DNA of 64,000 nt from Prochlorococcus sp. AG-409-P03 (GCA_003215295.1 QCKN01000001.1:169068-233067); one strand, 5' to 3'. Positions 34,297 through 43,086 are shown, counted from the first letter of the stretch. Program-made: numbers and translations. Notes: generated by a model not told the origin, from the letters alone.

Positions 34297-36015
34297 GTGC
34301 TTCGACTTGAGCGGGTTAGCAAGATTTTTCCTAATAGTGAAGTCCTTAGAGATGTCACTTGGGAAGTTAAGGCTGGAGACCGGATAGGTCTAGTGGGAGT
34401 AAATGGTGCTGGCAAATCAACTCAGTTGAAAATTATTGCAGGGATGGAAGAGGCAACTAGTGGCAAAGTCATGCGGCAAGGTGATCCTCGGATTGCTTAT
34501 TTGCAACAGGAATTTGATGTTGATCTCACTCGAACCTTAAGAGAGGAGCTTTTTCAGGCGTTTGGTGATGCAGCAAAAGTTTTAAATGCACTGCGTATGG
34601 TTGAAGTGGAAATGGAGTCTCCTGAGGTTGTACAGGATATTAAACATTTAGATTTTCTTATAGGAAAATTAGGTGACTTGCAGAGCCATTTTGAAGCAAT
34701 GCATGGTTATGAACTTCAGGCAAAAATTGATAAACTTTTGCCCCAAATTGGATTTTCATTGACTGAGGCTAACCAACTAGTCGGTGCGTATTCTGGTGGT
34801 TGGCAAATGCGAATAGCATTAGGCAAGATTCTCCTCCAGGAACCAGATATTCTTCTTTTAGATGAACCTACAAACCATTTAGATATGGAAACTATTAGTT
34901 GGTTAGAGACGTATTTACTCCAGCAGAAAAATGCCATGGTAATTATAAGTCATGATAGAGCATTTCTTGATAAAATATGTACTCAAATCGTAAGTACTGA
35001 AAATGGCATTTCACGAACTTTTCTTGGTAACTATACTTCATATGTAGAGCAGAAGATAATTGAGCAGGAAGCTTCTCAGGCAGCCTTTGACCGTCAACAG
35101 AAAGAATTATCAGTACAGCAATCTTATATAGATAGATTCCGTGCAAGTGCAACTCGGAGTTCTCAGGCAAAGAGCAGAGAGAAGCTACTTGAAAAAATGG
35201 AAATAATAGAAGTTCCAGAAGTATCTGAAAGCAAGCCGAATTTCCATTTTCCTGAACCACCAAGGTCAGGAAAGGAAGTAGCAATAGTTGAAGATCTTAC
35301 ACACAGCTATGACGATAAAATTCTTTTTCTAGGAGCTAACCTGCAAGTAGAGAGAGGTGACAGAATTGCATTCTTGGGCCCGAATGGATCAGGTAAATCG
35401 ACATTATTAAAGTTAATTATGGGCTTGGAAAAACCAGATGAAGGAGTTGCCAGATTAGGCACACATAATGTAATAGCAGGTTATTTCGAACAGAACCAGG
35501 CGGAAGCACTTGACCTTAACAAGATTGTTATTGATACAATGTTTGAATCTGTCCCTGGTTGGAATCAGACAAAGGTACGTTCATTACTTGGCATTTTTTG
35601 CTTAAGTAATGAATCTGTTTTTAAAGAAGTGGGTAAGTTAAGTGGAGGGGAAAAGGCACGTCTTTCATTAGCATTGATGCTTACTAAGCCATGTAATCTA
35701 TTAATTCTTGATGAGCCTACTAATCATCTTGACATCCCTGCGAAAGAGATGTTGGAGGATGCATTAAATGCCTATGCTGGTGCAGCATTAGTTGTTTCAC
35801 ATGACCGCTACTTTATTTCTCGTGTAGCAAACCGTATTGTAGAAATCCGTGATGGTGAATTGATTCTCTATCGTGGTGATTACTCCTATTATCAAGATAA
35901 GAAAGCAGAAGAGCGAGCTGCTGCTTTGGAAGCTCTGGCCTTAGCTAAAAGAGAAGCCAAGCGCTTGGCTAATAGGGATCGGCAACGTAAACGTTTGAAG
36001 AAAAAGCCAACTTAA
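34297..36015 (+). CDS. ABC-F family ATPase (Uup/EttA-like)
   Basis: ABC-F proteins have two ATPase domains and no membrane part; they act on ribosomes. In this 572-residue protein the first domain has GVNGAGKSTQLK and LLLDEPTNHLDMETISW, the second [26 protein letters not shown] and LILDEPTNHLDIPAKE. The linker between (EQEASQAAFDRQQKELSVQQSYIDRFRAS, then SQAKSREKLLEKME) is the charged P-site tRNA interaction motif typical of the family. The C-terminus is basic (AKREAKRLANRDRQRKRLKKKPT). The start is GTG 34297. A strong hairpin lies 78 bases downstream. Confidence 0.93.
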   Translation: MLRLERVSKIFPNSEVLRDVTWEVKAGDRIGLVGVNGAGKSTQLKIIAGMEEATSGKVMRQGDPRIAYLQQEFDVDLTRTLREELFQAFGDAAKVLNALRMVEVEMESPEVVQDIKHLDFLIGKLGDLQSHFEAMHGYELQAKIDKLLPQIGFSLTEANQLVGAYSGGWQMRIALGKILLQEPDILLLDEPTNHLDMETISWLETYLLQQKNAMVIISHDRAFLDKICTQIVSTENGISRTFLGNYTSYVEQKIIEQEASQAAFDRQQKELSVQQSYIDRFRASATRSSQAKSREKLLEKMEIIEVPEVSESKPNFHFPEPPRSGKEVAIVEDLTHSYDDKILFLGANLQVERGDRIAFLGPNGSGKSTLLKLIMGLEKPDEGVARLGTHNVIAGYFEQNQAEALDLNKIVIDTMFESVPGWNQTKVRSLLGIFCLSNESVFKEVGKLSGGEKARLSLALMLTKPCNLLILDEPTNHLDIPAKEMLEDALNAYAGAALVVSHDRYFISRVANRIVEIRDGELILYRGDYSYYQDKKAEERAAALEALALAKREAKRLANRDRQRKRLKKKPT

Positions 36016-36092
36016 TGATTGCTTTTCTCCTCTGCAGCTAAAAAACTTCACACTCGTGTAGGCAGGAAGACTTATTTTTCTTTACCTGTATG

Positions 36093-36116
36093 AATAGTCA
36101 GCATAGGCTGACTATT
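36093..36116 (+). terminator. Perfect 10-bp hairpin after the ABC-F gene
   Basis: AATAGTCAGC (36093-36102) and GCTGACTATT (36107-36116) form a perfect stem with a four-base loop ATAG. It lies between the ABC-F stop and the ATG of the four-cysteine small protein. Only a short T-rich stretch follows, so it may terminate the ABC-F transcript or shape the leader of the small gene. Confidence 0.55.
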
Positions 36117-36142
36117 AGTTCTGAATGTCTTCAATCCTTCAC

Positions 36143-36304
36143 ATGGATATGTTCCCTTCAAGTACCTCTAGTGATCATGCGTCTGATCTTGGAAAGAGCT
36201 GGGATGCTGTGGAAACCTATTTTGAATGTATTACGACTTGTTCATTGGATGACGGTGAGTGCATTACTAGATGTGTAGATCAGCTTCGCAAAACTGATGC
36301 TTAA
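36143..36304 (+). CDS. Twin CX3C microprotein, 53 residues
   Basis: This short gene encodes MDMFPSSTSSDHASDLGKSW followed by DAVETYFECITTCSLDDGEC and ITRCVDQLRKTDA. Four cysteines lie as C29-x3-C33-x6-C40-x3-C44, a twin CX3C arrangement suited to a disulfide-bonded helical hairpin or a metal site. No known bacterial family is recalled with certainty. There is a competing frame at 36090-36278, but its product looks random and lacks a ribosome site, while this one has a conserved-looking helix with polar/acidic character. ATG 36149 is an alternative start. It follows the ABC-F gene. Confidence 0.68.
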   Translation: MDMFPSSTSSDHASDLGKSWDAVETYFECITTCSLDDGECITRCVDQLRKTDA

Positions 36305-36408
36305 AAGAGTTTAGGAATTGATAGCATTAACTATATTTTAATTCATGTTGAGAAGCTTGAAAATCAATATTAACCTTAGATTTGCCGGGTCAATTAATAT
36401 ATTTTTAT

Positions 36409-36420
36409 TAGTCTAGACTA
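36409..36420. repeat. 12-bp palindrome downstream of htrA
   Basis: TAGTCTAGACTA is a perfect 12-base palindrome in the A+T-rich spacer 36305-36478, about 60 bases after the htrA stop. It may mark a transcript end or a protein site; nothing more can be said. Confidence 0.35.
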
Positions 36421-36478
36421 GAGAAATAGAGACCACCAAAAAAATTATTGAGCGCTGCTATTCCTGCTTGACAAACTT

Positions 36479-37714
36479 TTAAACTCTTTCCAGACTTGCC
36501 ATCTCGATAGGTTGTATTGACCTCTGGAGGCGATATTTACCACGCCTGATGATGAAGTCAAGTGGCGTCTGGACGCCATTTTGATTGATTGTGTTGACAA
36601 CGTCTGCAGGAGTGCCCATGGGCTCGCCATTGATTGAAAGGATCACATCTCCAACTTTTAATCCTGCGTATGCAGCCGGACTTTTGGGTATGACATATCG
36701 AATTAAGACTTTGTCTTCGGTCGGGTTAGATTTCTGCTCTATCTGTATTGGCACGGATGACAAACTTACTCCAATCATTGGATGACTTGCTTTTCCATTG
36801 CGAATTAGCTGATTGGCAATATCTTGCGCTCGATTAATTGGGATTGCAAACCCTAACCCTGCTCCTGGACCTGAACGAACAAGTGTGTTTATACCTACCA
36901 CTTCTCCATTAGCATTTAGCAATGGGCCTCCTGAATTGCCTGGATTAATAGCTGCATCAGTTTGAATGAGATCCAGGCGCTTGCCAGAAATACCAAGTTG
37001 AGCAACGTTTCTGTTGAGATTGCTAATAATTCCTAGTGTCACTGTGTTTTCTAGGCCAAAGGGATTGCCTACTGCAATTGCCCAATCTCCTACAGAAAGC
37101 TTGTCGGAGTCTCCTAAAGGTGCGGTAGGCCATGGACCAGGCCCATTGAGTTGAATTACAGCTAGGTCAGTGACTGAATCTTGTCCTACGACTCGCCCAG
37201 GGATTCTTCGCCCATCTGACATGCCAACCATTAGACGTTCGCTGTTTTCGATTACATGGGCATTCGTAAGTACAAGACCTGTTTTGGAGAAAATTACTCC
37301 ACTCCCTTGCCCTCGCTCAATCCTGGATCGTGGGGCTCGTATCCCATCCAATCCAAAAAAACGTTGAAAGTAGGGATCCATTAGCAATCTTGGTGGTATA
37401 CCTGTTTCGTTACGACCAAAAACTCTTCTTTGAGTTTCTAGCGTGACCACTGCTGAACCACTTTTTGCTACAGCTTCAGCGACAAAAGATTTTTTTGCTA
37501 GTGGCTTGTCTTGATTGGACTCAATAGGTGCTGCTTGTAGTTCTTTAGGGCTTAATTGCTCTTGAGATGGAATGTATAGGAGCCCAATGCTTCCTATTAG
37601 GGCAATGGGAGCCCATTTAGCGAGGCATTTGATTTTGTAAGATTTGCCCAAAAAGCATTTGAGTCTCAGGGCTCTATCATGCCTGAGCCATGAGGTGATT
37701 TCACATTGCAGCAA
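36479..37714 (-). CDS. HtrA/DegP-type serine protease with PDZ domain
   Basis: The 411-residue protein has one N-terminal hydrophobic segment (about residues 34-48, WAPIALIGSIGLLYI) that anchors or exports it, then a trypsin-like domain with His153 (TNAHV), Asp183 (TDLAVIQL) and Ser261 (GNSGGP), and a C-terminal PDZ domain (KVLIRYVIPKSPAAYAGLKVGDVILSINGEP). HtrA/Deg proteases degrade damaged proteins in the periplasm or at the membrane, and help photosystem II repair. Starts are uncertain: TTG 37714 or TTG 37651, as no ATG precedes the membrane segment. It is divergent from the DUF2973 gene. Confidence 0.93.
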   Translation of the reverse strand: MLQCEITSWLRHDRALRLKCFLGKSYKIKCLAKWAPIALIGSIGLLYIPSQEQLSPKELQAAPIESNQDKPLAKKSFVAEAVAKSGSAVVTLETQRRVFGRNETGIPPRLLMDPYFQRFFGLDGIRAPRSRIERGQGSGVIFSKTGLVLTNAHVIENSERLMVGMSDGRRIPGRVVGQDSVTDLAVIQLNGPGPWPTAPLGDSDKLSVGDWAIAVGNPFGLENTVTLGIISNLNRNVAQLGISGKRLDLIQTDAAINPGNSGGPLLNANGEVVGINTLVRSGPGAGLGFAIPINRAQDIANQLIRNGKASHPMIGVSLSSVPIQIEQKSNPTEDKVLIRYVIPKSPAAYAGLKVGDVILSINGEPMGTPADVVNTINQNGVQTPLDFIIRRGKYRLQRSIQPIEMASLERV

Positions 37715-37907
37715 GCCAAAATTCCATTGTTAATTAATGTTACGACCCTGATTTGGAGCCTGCGCTCCCTTTGAGGCTTTCCTTATTTTTAAGTCCTTCT
37801 TTAAGAGGATTGGTTCCTTTGCCGGTAGATTATCTCTAGGCAAATAAGGATGAACATAACTTTTTTCTCCTAAAAATTTAGGCCTTTACTCCCTTATATT
37901 TTTAGTC

Positions 37908-38186
37908 ATGTTGAGCTCACTATTCCCAGTTCTCTACGGTGCTGTTGCGATAGCTTTGCTTTGGCAAGCCTTTCGAATTATGAGTAGGGGTTTTGTTATT
38001 GATAAAGGTCCCCGTCCTGCATTGAATAAGAACAAGCTAGATAAGAATGAAGATCGCACTGGTCGCTTGACTATTCATCCCGAGCTTCTTGACTCAGATG
38101 GTCGTATTACGGATGAAGAACTACTTACAGTACGGTTTACTGGAGATATTGATCCGCCCCAGTCTGCTGAAACCTCTGCTGAATGA
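37908..38186 (+). CDS. DUF2973-like small membrane protein
   Basis: This 92-residue protein has one N-terminal membrane segment (VLYGAVAIALLWQAFRIMSRGF, about residues 8-29), followed by a polar soluble part with the conserved-looking GRLTIHPELLDSDGRITDEELLTVRF. The layout matches the DUF2973 family, which is restricted to cyanobacteria and has no known function. It starts at ATG, is divergent from htrA across about 190 bases, and is followed after 54 bases by a same-strand hypothetical gene. Confidence 0.8.
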   Translation: MLSSLFPVLYGAVAIALLWQAFRIMSRGFVIDKGPRPALNKNKLDKNEDRTGRLTIHPELLDSDGRITDEELLTVRFTGDIDPPQSAETSAE

Positions 38187-38240
38187 GGCTAGGCAGTTGT
38201 CTATGGGCGGTACTCCATATGCCTTGAAGGGGGATTAGCT

Positions 38241-38624
38241 TTGGATCAAAGAACTCGGATTGTTGGAGCAGTCATTAAGACTGTGAAGTTGCCTCCTAGG
38301 TTTCGCCTCAGACTTTTAAAAGAAGATCCCGTGCGACTGGAACTCAGTCTTACTCCTTCTTATGGCAAAGAACCTATTCAAGTTGGTTTGGTGGAATCTT
38401 TAGATTTGGTTGCAAGACGTGATAGGGAAGGTCGCATACCAAGGGATCTTCAAGGAACTTGGGATTGGACAGTCCGTCACGGTGACGTAAGTACTGGTGG
38501 CTGGAATCCTTTTCTTAAAGAAGCTCTGCAAACGATGTTTGAGACCGGACTTCCTGCAATCATTTATGAAGAACTCACAGGAGACACGTATTGCCCTGTT
38601 GATGGAGCTAGGCATGTTCGCTAA
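38241..38624 (+). CDS. Conserved-looking soluble protein, unknown
   Basis: This 127-residue protein is not recognised with certainty. It is mixed alpha/beta (RIVGAVIKTVKLPPRFRLRL, PVRLELSLTPSYG, DLQGTWDWTVRHGD, NPFLKEALQTMFETGLPAIIYEELTGD), with no signal or membrane span. The start is TTG at 38241, supported by GAAGGGGG eight bases upstream. It is likely co-transcribed with the DUF2973 gene. The A+T-rich spacer after it (38625-38812) contains no other clear gene up to the second hli gene. Confidence 0.75.
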   Translation: MDQRTRIVGAVIKTVKLPPRFRLRLLKEDPVRLELSLTPSYGKEPIQVGLVESLDLVARRDREGRIPRDLQGTWDWTVRHGDVSTGGWNPFLKEALQTMFETGLPAIIYEELTGDTYCPVDGARHVR

Positions 38625-38812
38625 ATCTCTTCGTCTTGGATTGGATCGGAAATGATGGCTCATTCAGGCTCCTCTTTTGGATAGTGCGAGTTCTAGCCAA
38701 ATATGAAACAGTTTTTTGAGACAAGAACTCACTGTGGATGATCAGAATTAGCTTTGTCCTGCATTCATAATTTCGGGTATCCTCTGGTAACCTTTTTGAT
38801 TTGATGGTTGTC

Positions 38813-38962
38813 ATGTCTGATGATTCTTCTCGGCCAAAATTTGGTTTCGTAAGCTTTGCTGAGACTTGGAATGGTCGTCTAGCAATGATGGGAATTATTA
38901 TTGGTCTTGGTACAGAGATCTTGACAGGACAAGGGATTTTGGGCCAGATGGGTCTTGGTTGA
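38813..38962 (+). CDS. hli: Short high-light-inducible protein
   Basis: This 49-residue protein (MSDDSSRPKFGFVSFAETWN, GRLAMMGIIIGLGTEILTGQ, GILGQMGLG) carries the Hli signature E-x-x-N-G-R-x-A-M-x-G in its single membrane helix. It lacks the long N-terminal arm of the other hli gene at 3.5 kb and ends with a Gly-rich tail common in short Hlis that bind photosystem II assembly proteins. ATG 38813 is used; an in-frame ATG three codons upstream (38804) is possible. It precedes a small membrane protein gene and xseA. Confidence 0.9.
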   Translation: MSDDSSRPKFGFVSFAETWNGRLAMMGIIIGLGTEILTGQGILGQMGLG

Positions 38963-39070
38963 ATTTCTTGCTGAGTTCTTCTTGCAAAGTAATGGTTCTC
39001 AATCCAATAGTTAACATTTTTTGCAAAGACTTGGATATTTTGCGTTTTGATCATTACCTGATAAGTCAAA

Positions 39071-39271
39071 GTGGTTAAAGATTTACAGATTCATTTGACC
39101 TTATTTTTCGTCAATAACCGAAGAGATGGGGCAAGGCTACTTAGTAGTGGCATACTTGTTTTTGTGATTGCATTGACTCAGCTTGACCATTTGCTAGGTC
39201 GTGGGATGGCATTGATCAGCATGCTTTTATGTCTTTATTGGGGATTTGCGTACTGTCGCCTTGGCCGTTGA
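39071..39271 (+). CDS. Small two-span membrane protein, unknown
   Basis: This 66-residue protein has two hydrophobic segments (about 24-37, LLSSGILVFVIALTQL, and 44-60, MALISMLLCLYWGFAYC) separated by a charged turn (DHLLGRG). No family is recognised. The GTG start has only a poor ribosome site. The 3' end overlaps the likely xseA start by 26 bases. It might be real because its frame is hydrophobic and regular, but evidence is thin. Confidence 0.45.
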   Translation: MVKDLQIHLTLFFVNNRRDGARLLSSGILVFVIALTQLDHLLGRGMALISMLLCLYWGFAYCRLGR

Positions 39272-40409
39272 CTCTTTACCTAGTTATTCAGTTCGAGAGC
39301 TAAATGAAGCTATTAGCACTCTTTTGAAGAGGGGTTTTGCACCCAGGTTTTCTTTGAATGCAATAGTTTCCAAGGCTCAACTTAAAAAAGGACATCTTTG
39401 GTTAACTCTCAGCGATGGAGAGGCGAGTATTACGGCAGTTGTTTGGTCCTCTCAATTGCAAAAGGTTGGCTTTCAACCAGCTGAGACTGATGGAGTCAGA
39501 GTTATAGGTAAGTTGAACTTTTGGGAGACGCGGGCGAATTTAATTGTTCAGGTGTTGGATATGCGTCCCAGCCTTTCGACTGCGCTTCGAAAGTTTGAGG
39601 TTGTGCGAGATTTATTGTTGAAAGAAGGATTGATTGCTGAAGCAAGACGAAGGTCTTTACCTACGTATCCTGGTGCGATAGCTATTTTGACTAGCTCTCC
39701 AAGTTCAGCGTTAGCAGATATGCTTCGAACTGCTAAGGAACGTTGGCCTCTTACTCGACTTTTTATTGTTCCAATTCCAGTGCAAGGGGACGTCGCAAAA
39801 GATATCAAAGCTGTCTTGCAGAGTTTGGCAGACGGTCAAGATCATTTAGAAATAGATGCAATCGTTTTAGCTAGAGGTGGAGGTAATAGAGAAGATTTAG
39901 TTGTTTTTGATGATGAAGAACTCTGTAGAGAATTGGCATTCTTTCCAGTTCCAGTAGTTACTGGTCTTGGTCATGAGGATGATCTAATGGTGGCGGAGCT
40001 TGTAGCTGATTATCGTGCCTCTACTCCAACTGCTGCAATCAATGCTTTATTGCCTAGTATGGAGACTGCAAGAGGTGAGTGCTTGCAAAGGCGCCAACGT
40101 TTGAATGATTATGTTTATTGGTCGATCTCTAGAGAACGAAATCGATTGTTACAGAGATGCAATTTGTGGAAGGCACAATCGCCTTTGAAATTTATTCAAC
40201 GGCATCGAGAAAGGTTGCTTGAAAAGTCTTTGACCTTAAAAGCTTTATCGCCAGAGAGCGTTCTTTCAAGAGGTTTTGCTATTGTAAAAAACCAAGCTGG
40301 GAGGGTTATAAAAAGTGTTGAGGGGGTTTCTGCTAGACAAAAGTTGATTATTCAAATAGATGACGGCTCTATTCAAGTCAATGTTGATAGTACTCAAACT
40401 AAAAGGTGA
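39246..40409 (+). CDS. xseA: Exodeoxyribonuclease VII large subunit
   Basis: ExoVII degrades single-stranded DNA and trims repair intermediates. The roughly 387-residue protein has the N-terminal OB-fold (YSVRELNEAISTLLKRGFAP), the family block ITAVVWSSQLQKVGFQPAETDGVRVIGKLNF, and the catalytic core with GAIAILTSSPSSALADML and the motif VLARGGGNREDLVVFDDEEL. The start is one of two TTG codons (39246 or 39261), since no ATG precedes the conserved N-terminus. The stop overlaps the xseB GTG start, so the two subunits are coupled. Confidence 0.92.
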   Translation: MRTVALAVDSLPSYSVRELNEAISTLLKRGFAPRFSLNAIVSKAQLKKGHLWLTLSDGEASITAVVWSSQLQKVGFQPAETDGVRVIGKLNFWETRANLIVQVLDMRPSLSTALRKFEVVRDLLLKEGLIAEARRRSLPTYPGAIAILTSSPSSALADMLRTAKERWPLTRLFIVPIPVQGDVAKDIKAVLQSLADGQDHLEIDAIVLARGGGNREDLVVFDDEELCRELAFFPVPVVTGLGHEDDLMVAELVADYRASTPTAAINALLPSMETARGECLQRRQRLNDYVYWSISRERNRLLQRCNLWKAQSPLKFIQRHRERLLEKSLTLKALSPESVLSRGFAIVKNQAGRVIKSVEGVSARQKLIIQIDDGSIQVNVDSTQTKR

Positions 40410-40753
40410 ACATCATGAACAAAAAAGAAGCTTCTAATGATTTACCTACTAAGTTCAAGACCTCAAAATTGAGAAATACTTCTCAGGTACATCCTGATCA
40501 TGAAAAGTCGCTAGATCAATCGCAATTGAAGGATACTATCAATGGGTTAAACTATGAAAATAGCTTGAAGGAATTGGACCGAATACTTTCTCAACTACAG
40601 ACTGAATGTGTCCCTATTGATGAGTTAAATGAATATTACCGTCAAGGTCTGCTCTACCTTCAACATTGTGAGGCTCTTCTAAACAATGTGGAGGAAAGAG
40701 TTCGTGAGCTAGACCCAAAGGATATTGCTTCTTGGGATGAGATCACTCCTTAA
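40406..40753 (+). CDS. xseB: Exodeoxyribonuclease VII small subunit
   Basis: The 115-residue protein has the XseB helical hairpin in its C-terminal half (YENSLKELDRILSQLQTECVPIDELNEYYRQGLLYLQHCEALLNNVEERVREL). Its first 45 residues are polar, lysine-rich and an extension beyond the usual 70-80 residues. The start GTG overlaps the xseA stop by 4 bases. A shorter start (ATG 40415) lies three codons inside. The next gene is convergent, with about 40 bases between. Confidence 0.88.
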   Translation: MNIMNKKEASNDLPTKFKTSKLRNTSQVHPDHEKSLDQSQLKDTINGLNYENSLKELDRILSQLQTECVPIDELNEYYRQGLLYLQHCEALLNNVEERVRELDPKDIASWDEITP

Positions 40754-40794
40754 CCACTAATTCTATTCTAAACTCAGGGTATTGTTGGTGTTAA

Positions 40795-41151
40795 TTAATT
40801 CTCAGAATCAGTAACTTCTGCTACTACGTCTATAGTTGCTGTACTTGCAGGTATTGAGTCACTATCCTTTGATTCTGACTTTTTCCCATTCCTTTTGGTG
40901 AAATCCATTCCTCCACAGATTGGACATTGAATGACATCATTAAAAAATGTAGCTCCACAAGTGTTGCAGTTGTTCATCCGAGATTCAAGGACTTTCCACC
41001 CAATCCATCCCAAGCCAGTGAGTAAGATTGGCAAGGTGAAAAATATAATCATTAGACCTCCAGCAACATCTAAAAAGAATCTCCCTGCTGTTGTAGGCAC
41101 TACAAGCAATAGAAATAAAGCAAGCCAGATCAGTGGAAATGGTCTATTCAT
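40795..41151 (-). CDS. Two-span membrane protein with zinc-ribbon, unknown
   Basis: The 118-residue protein has two N-terminal hydrophobic segments (about 7-24 and 28-52) and then a small treble-clef-like zinc ribbon, CNTCGATFFNDVIQCPICGG, with two CxxC pairs. The tail is polar and acidic and rich in Ser, Asp and Glu. It looks like a membrane-anchored zinc protein facing the cytoplasm; no function can be named. It starts at ATG and lies between convergent xseB and the same-strand yihY gene. Confidence 0.75.
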   Translation of the reverse strand: MNRPFPLIWLALFLLLVVPTTAGRFFLDVAGGLMIIFFTLPILLTGLGWIGWKVLESRMNNCNTCGATFFNDVIQCPICGGMDFTKRNGKKSESKDSDSIPASTATIDVVAEVTDSEN

Positions 41152-41209
41152 CTCAATACTTTAGAAATGATGTCATGCTGATTAATTAACCTCATTATTT
41201 ACTTTTAGA

Positions 41210-42133
41210 TTAAGTTCGGGAATCCTGCCTGTTTTTCGACATAATTGCTATTACAACACTCCAGCATTGGCCAAAATAGACAATTACACCTACCATCCAA
41301 ACCCATAGAGTTAAAACTAAAACTCCTCCAATAAAGCCGTAAGCTTGAAAGCGGGATCCAAGAGACAGGATACTTCTACTGACAGCGAGATTGAGAACCG
41401 TTAGTAGTGTTCCAATAAGTAGTGCACCTGGCAGGAGTGGTCTGAGGGGCACTTTTCTACTAGGTAATAGAGCTTGGAGTAAAAATGCCATCACAGAAAA
41501 TCCAAGCATTGGAAACATAAATTGCCCCACTTGCAGTACTGGGAATTGCGATAGTGATTCAGTTATCCATGGCAATGTTTGCGTCAGATCTTCTAAGACC
41601 GCCCCTGGAATCATCCTGACATTGGCACTGATCTGATCAATTACGACAAGTAGACCAACTAAAAACACGACGAGAAACGCTTCTATTCGAGTTCGCAGGA
41701 ATCTGAAGGCTTGAATTCGCCAAGGTGCAGGAGCTCTTTGTTTAGGGAATGCATCTTCCCAGAGCCTATCGGCGCCTCTTTGAAGGGTCAGGTAGGCATT
41801 ACCAGCTGTGACCATTAAAAACATTGCACCTAGGATCCCGGCCCCGAAGCCTTGATTTACAAGCTTTACTAAGGTTGTGTCCACTAAGCCAACCACTGAG
41901 GGAGGTAAGACTTGAGCGGCATAGTTAATAATTTGTTGATCTAATCCTTGTTGTTGGCCTAGAAACCATGAGGCTACAGAAAGAGATATCAAAAGTATTG
42001 GGAAAAATGATTGCAGGGTGTAATAGGCAAATGCTGCGCTTAGATCCACACAATCACATCTTGTCCAGCGCTCGTAGGCTCGCCATAAACTCCCCATTAC
42101 CCATCGAGCTTTACGTCTCCAGCGAAATGACAC
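41210..42133 (-). CDS. YihY/BrkB family inner membrane protein
   Basis: This 307-residue protein has about six membrane spans and the YihY/BrkB family pattern: AAFAYYTLQSFFPILLIS near residue 35 and GAMFLMVTAGNAYLTLQRGADRLW near residue 102. The family was once thought to include RNase BN, a reading later dropped; the real function is unknown, with a transport role suspected. The start is GTG 42133, with ATG 42097 as a shorter alternative. Upstream is a GGTTATAACC palindrome at 42152-42161, possibly at the promoter. Confidence 0.88.
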   Translation of the reverse strand: MSFRWRRKARWVMGSLWRAYERWTRCDCVDLSAAFAYYTLQSFFPILLISLSVASWFLGQQQGLDQQIINYAAQVLPPSVVGLVDTTLVKLVNQGFGAGILGAMFLMVTAGNAYLTLQRGADRLWEDAFPKQRAPAPWRIQAFRFLRTRIEAFLVVFLVGLLVVIDQISANVRMIPGAVLEDLTQTLPWITESLSQFPVLQVGQFMFPMLGFSVMAFLLQALLPSRKVPLRPLLPGALLIGTLLTVLNLAVSRSILSLGSRFQAYGFIGGVLVLTLWVWMVGVIVYFGQCWSVVIAIMSKNRQDSRT

Positions 42134-42151
42134 TTGCAGCTCAAATATCCT

Positions 42152-42161
42152 GGTTATAACC
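42152..42161. promoter_or_regulatory. GGTTATAACC palindrome upstream of yihY
   Basis: A 10-base palindrome GGTTATAACC ends 19 bases upstream of the yihY GTG start in the otherwise empty spacer 42134-42270. It includes a TATAAC that could serve as a -10 element on the minus strand. No -35 is clear. Confidence 0.3.
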
Positions 42162-42270
42162 TAGGTTCTCAAACATTCAAAATTAAAATTACTAAAATTT
42201 GTATAGAGACTGCCATATCTTAGAGAAGAACATTTTTATAACTGCCGTTATTCTATGTATTTATTGTTAC

Positions 42271-43086
42271 TCACTTCGCTATTAGAGCTTCGCCCCATGG
42301 TAGAAACTTCTCCAAAGTTGATTCAGATCCGGCCGTTAGAAGAGGGAAGCTAACTGATGTTAAATCTTCACCTTTATTTAGATTTGATGGATTGAGATCT
42401 AACCAGTTAATAGGACAATTAAGTTCAGAGAGTATTAGCCAAGATGAACCAATATCCCAAATTTTCGGAGTAGCCTCTAGAGCTGCAACTGTTTGCCCCA
42501 TGGCAACACTAATCATGTTTAGACTGGACACACCCAGTAGCCTAATCTTCCCAGGGAAAGGTTGATCTGGTTTTCGTTGAAGTACTCGGATTGATCTACT
42601 GCACAGAGAAACACAGTCGCTTGTTGCGAGCTCCCTACTTTTACTAGTTATTGCTTGGTCATTGAGCCAAACACCCTTTTTGTGAATAGCAACAAACCTT
42701 CTACCTAATGCAGGAATATCTAAGAATGCTGTTTCTGGTTTTCCATTGACAAAGCGTGCCACAGAAATTGCCCAATAAGGTATTCCAGCTGCAAAGTTTG
42801 TGGTTCCATCTAATGGGTCTACGACCCAATAGGCATCACTATCAGGTACTTTTTTGTTTCCTTCTTCACTTAATACACCTTCTTGATTGGCAATATCAGT
42901 AAGTGCCTTGACAATTTTTTTATCACTCCACCGGTCGCATTCTGTTATTAATGTTCCATCAGCTTTTGTATCAGAACTTATATTGCCAAAGTCATTACAT
43001 TGTCGCTGAGAGACTTCATCCAACAATAAATGTATTGCAGTCATTTGACGCTTGTTCAGTGGCTCTGGTAAATGTGAGCAGCTCAT
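42271..43086 (-). CDS. suhB: Inositol monophosphatase family protein
   Basis: The 271-residue protein belongs to the Mg2+-dependent, lithium-sensitive phosphatase superfamily. Metal site motifs are DPLDGTTNFAAGIPYW and TKADGTLITECDRWSD; the third, usually WDxAAG, is WDIGSSWL here, so the metal Asp is kept but Ala-Ala-Gly is lost. Substrate specificity cannot be assigned: inositol phosphate, histidinol phosphate or fructose 1,6-bisphosphate are all possible. ATG 43086 overlaps the tolC stop by one base (TAATG), which argues for it over the longer open frame to 43113. Confidence 0.87.
   Translation of the reverse strand: MSCSHLPEPLNKRQMTAIHLLLDEVSQRQCNDFGNISSDTKADGTLITECDRWSDKKIVKALTDIANQEGVLSEEGNKKVPDSDAYWVVDPLDGTTNFAAGIPYWAISVARFVNGKPETAFLDIPALGRRFVAIHKKGVWLNDQAITSKSRELATSDCVSLCSRSIRVLQRKPDQPFPGKIRLLGVSSLNMISVAMGQTVAALEATPKIWDIGSSWLILSELNCPINWLDLNPSNLNKGEDLTSVSFPLLTAGSESTLEKFLPWGEALIAK

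Noticed and set aside
36090..36278. 62-codon frame overlapping the twin CX3C gene
   Set aside because: No ribosome site, hydrophobic-random composition, starts inside the hairpin, and the other frame has a regular cysteine pattern.
38866..39078. 70-codon frame over the short hli gene
   Set aside because: It is an out-of-frame reading of hli; the hli frame has the family signature.
41391..41636. Antisense frame inside yihY
   Set aside because: Mirror of the yihY membrane coding sequence; no independent support.
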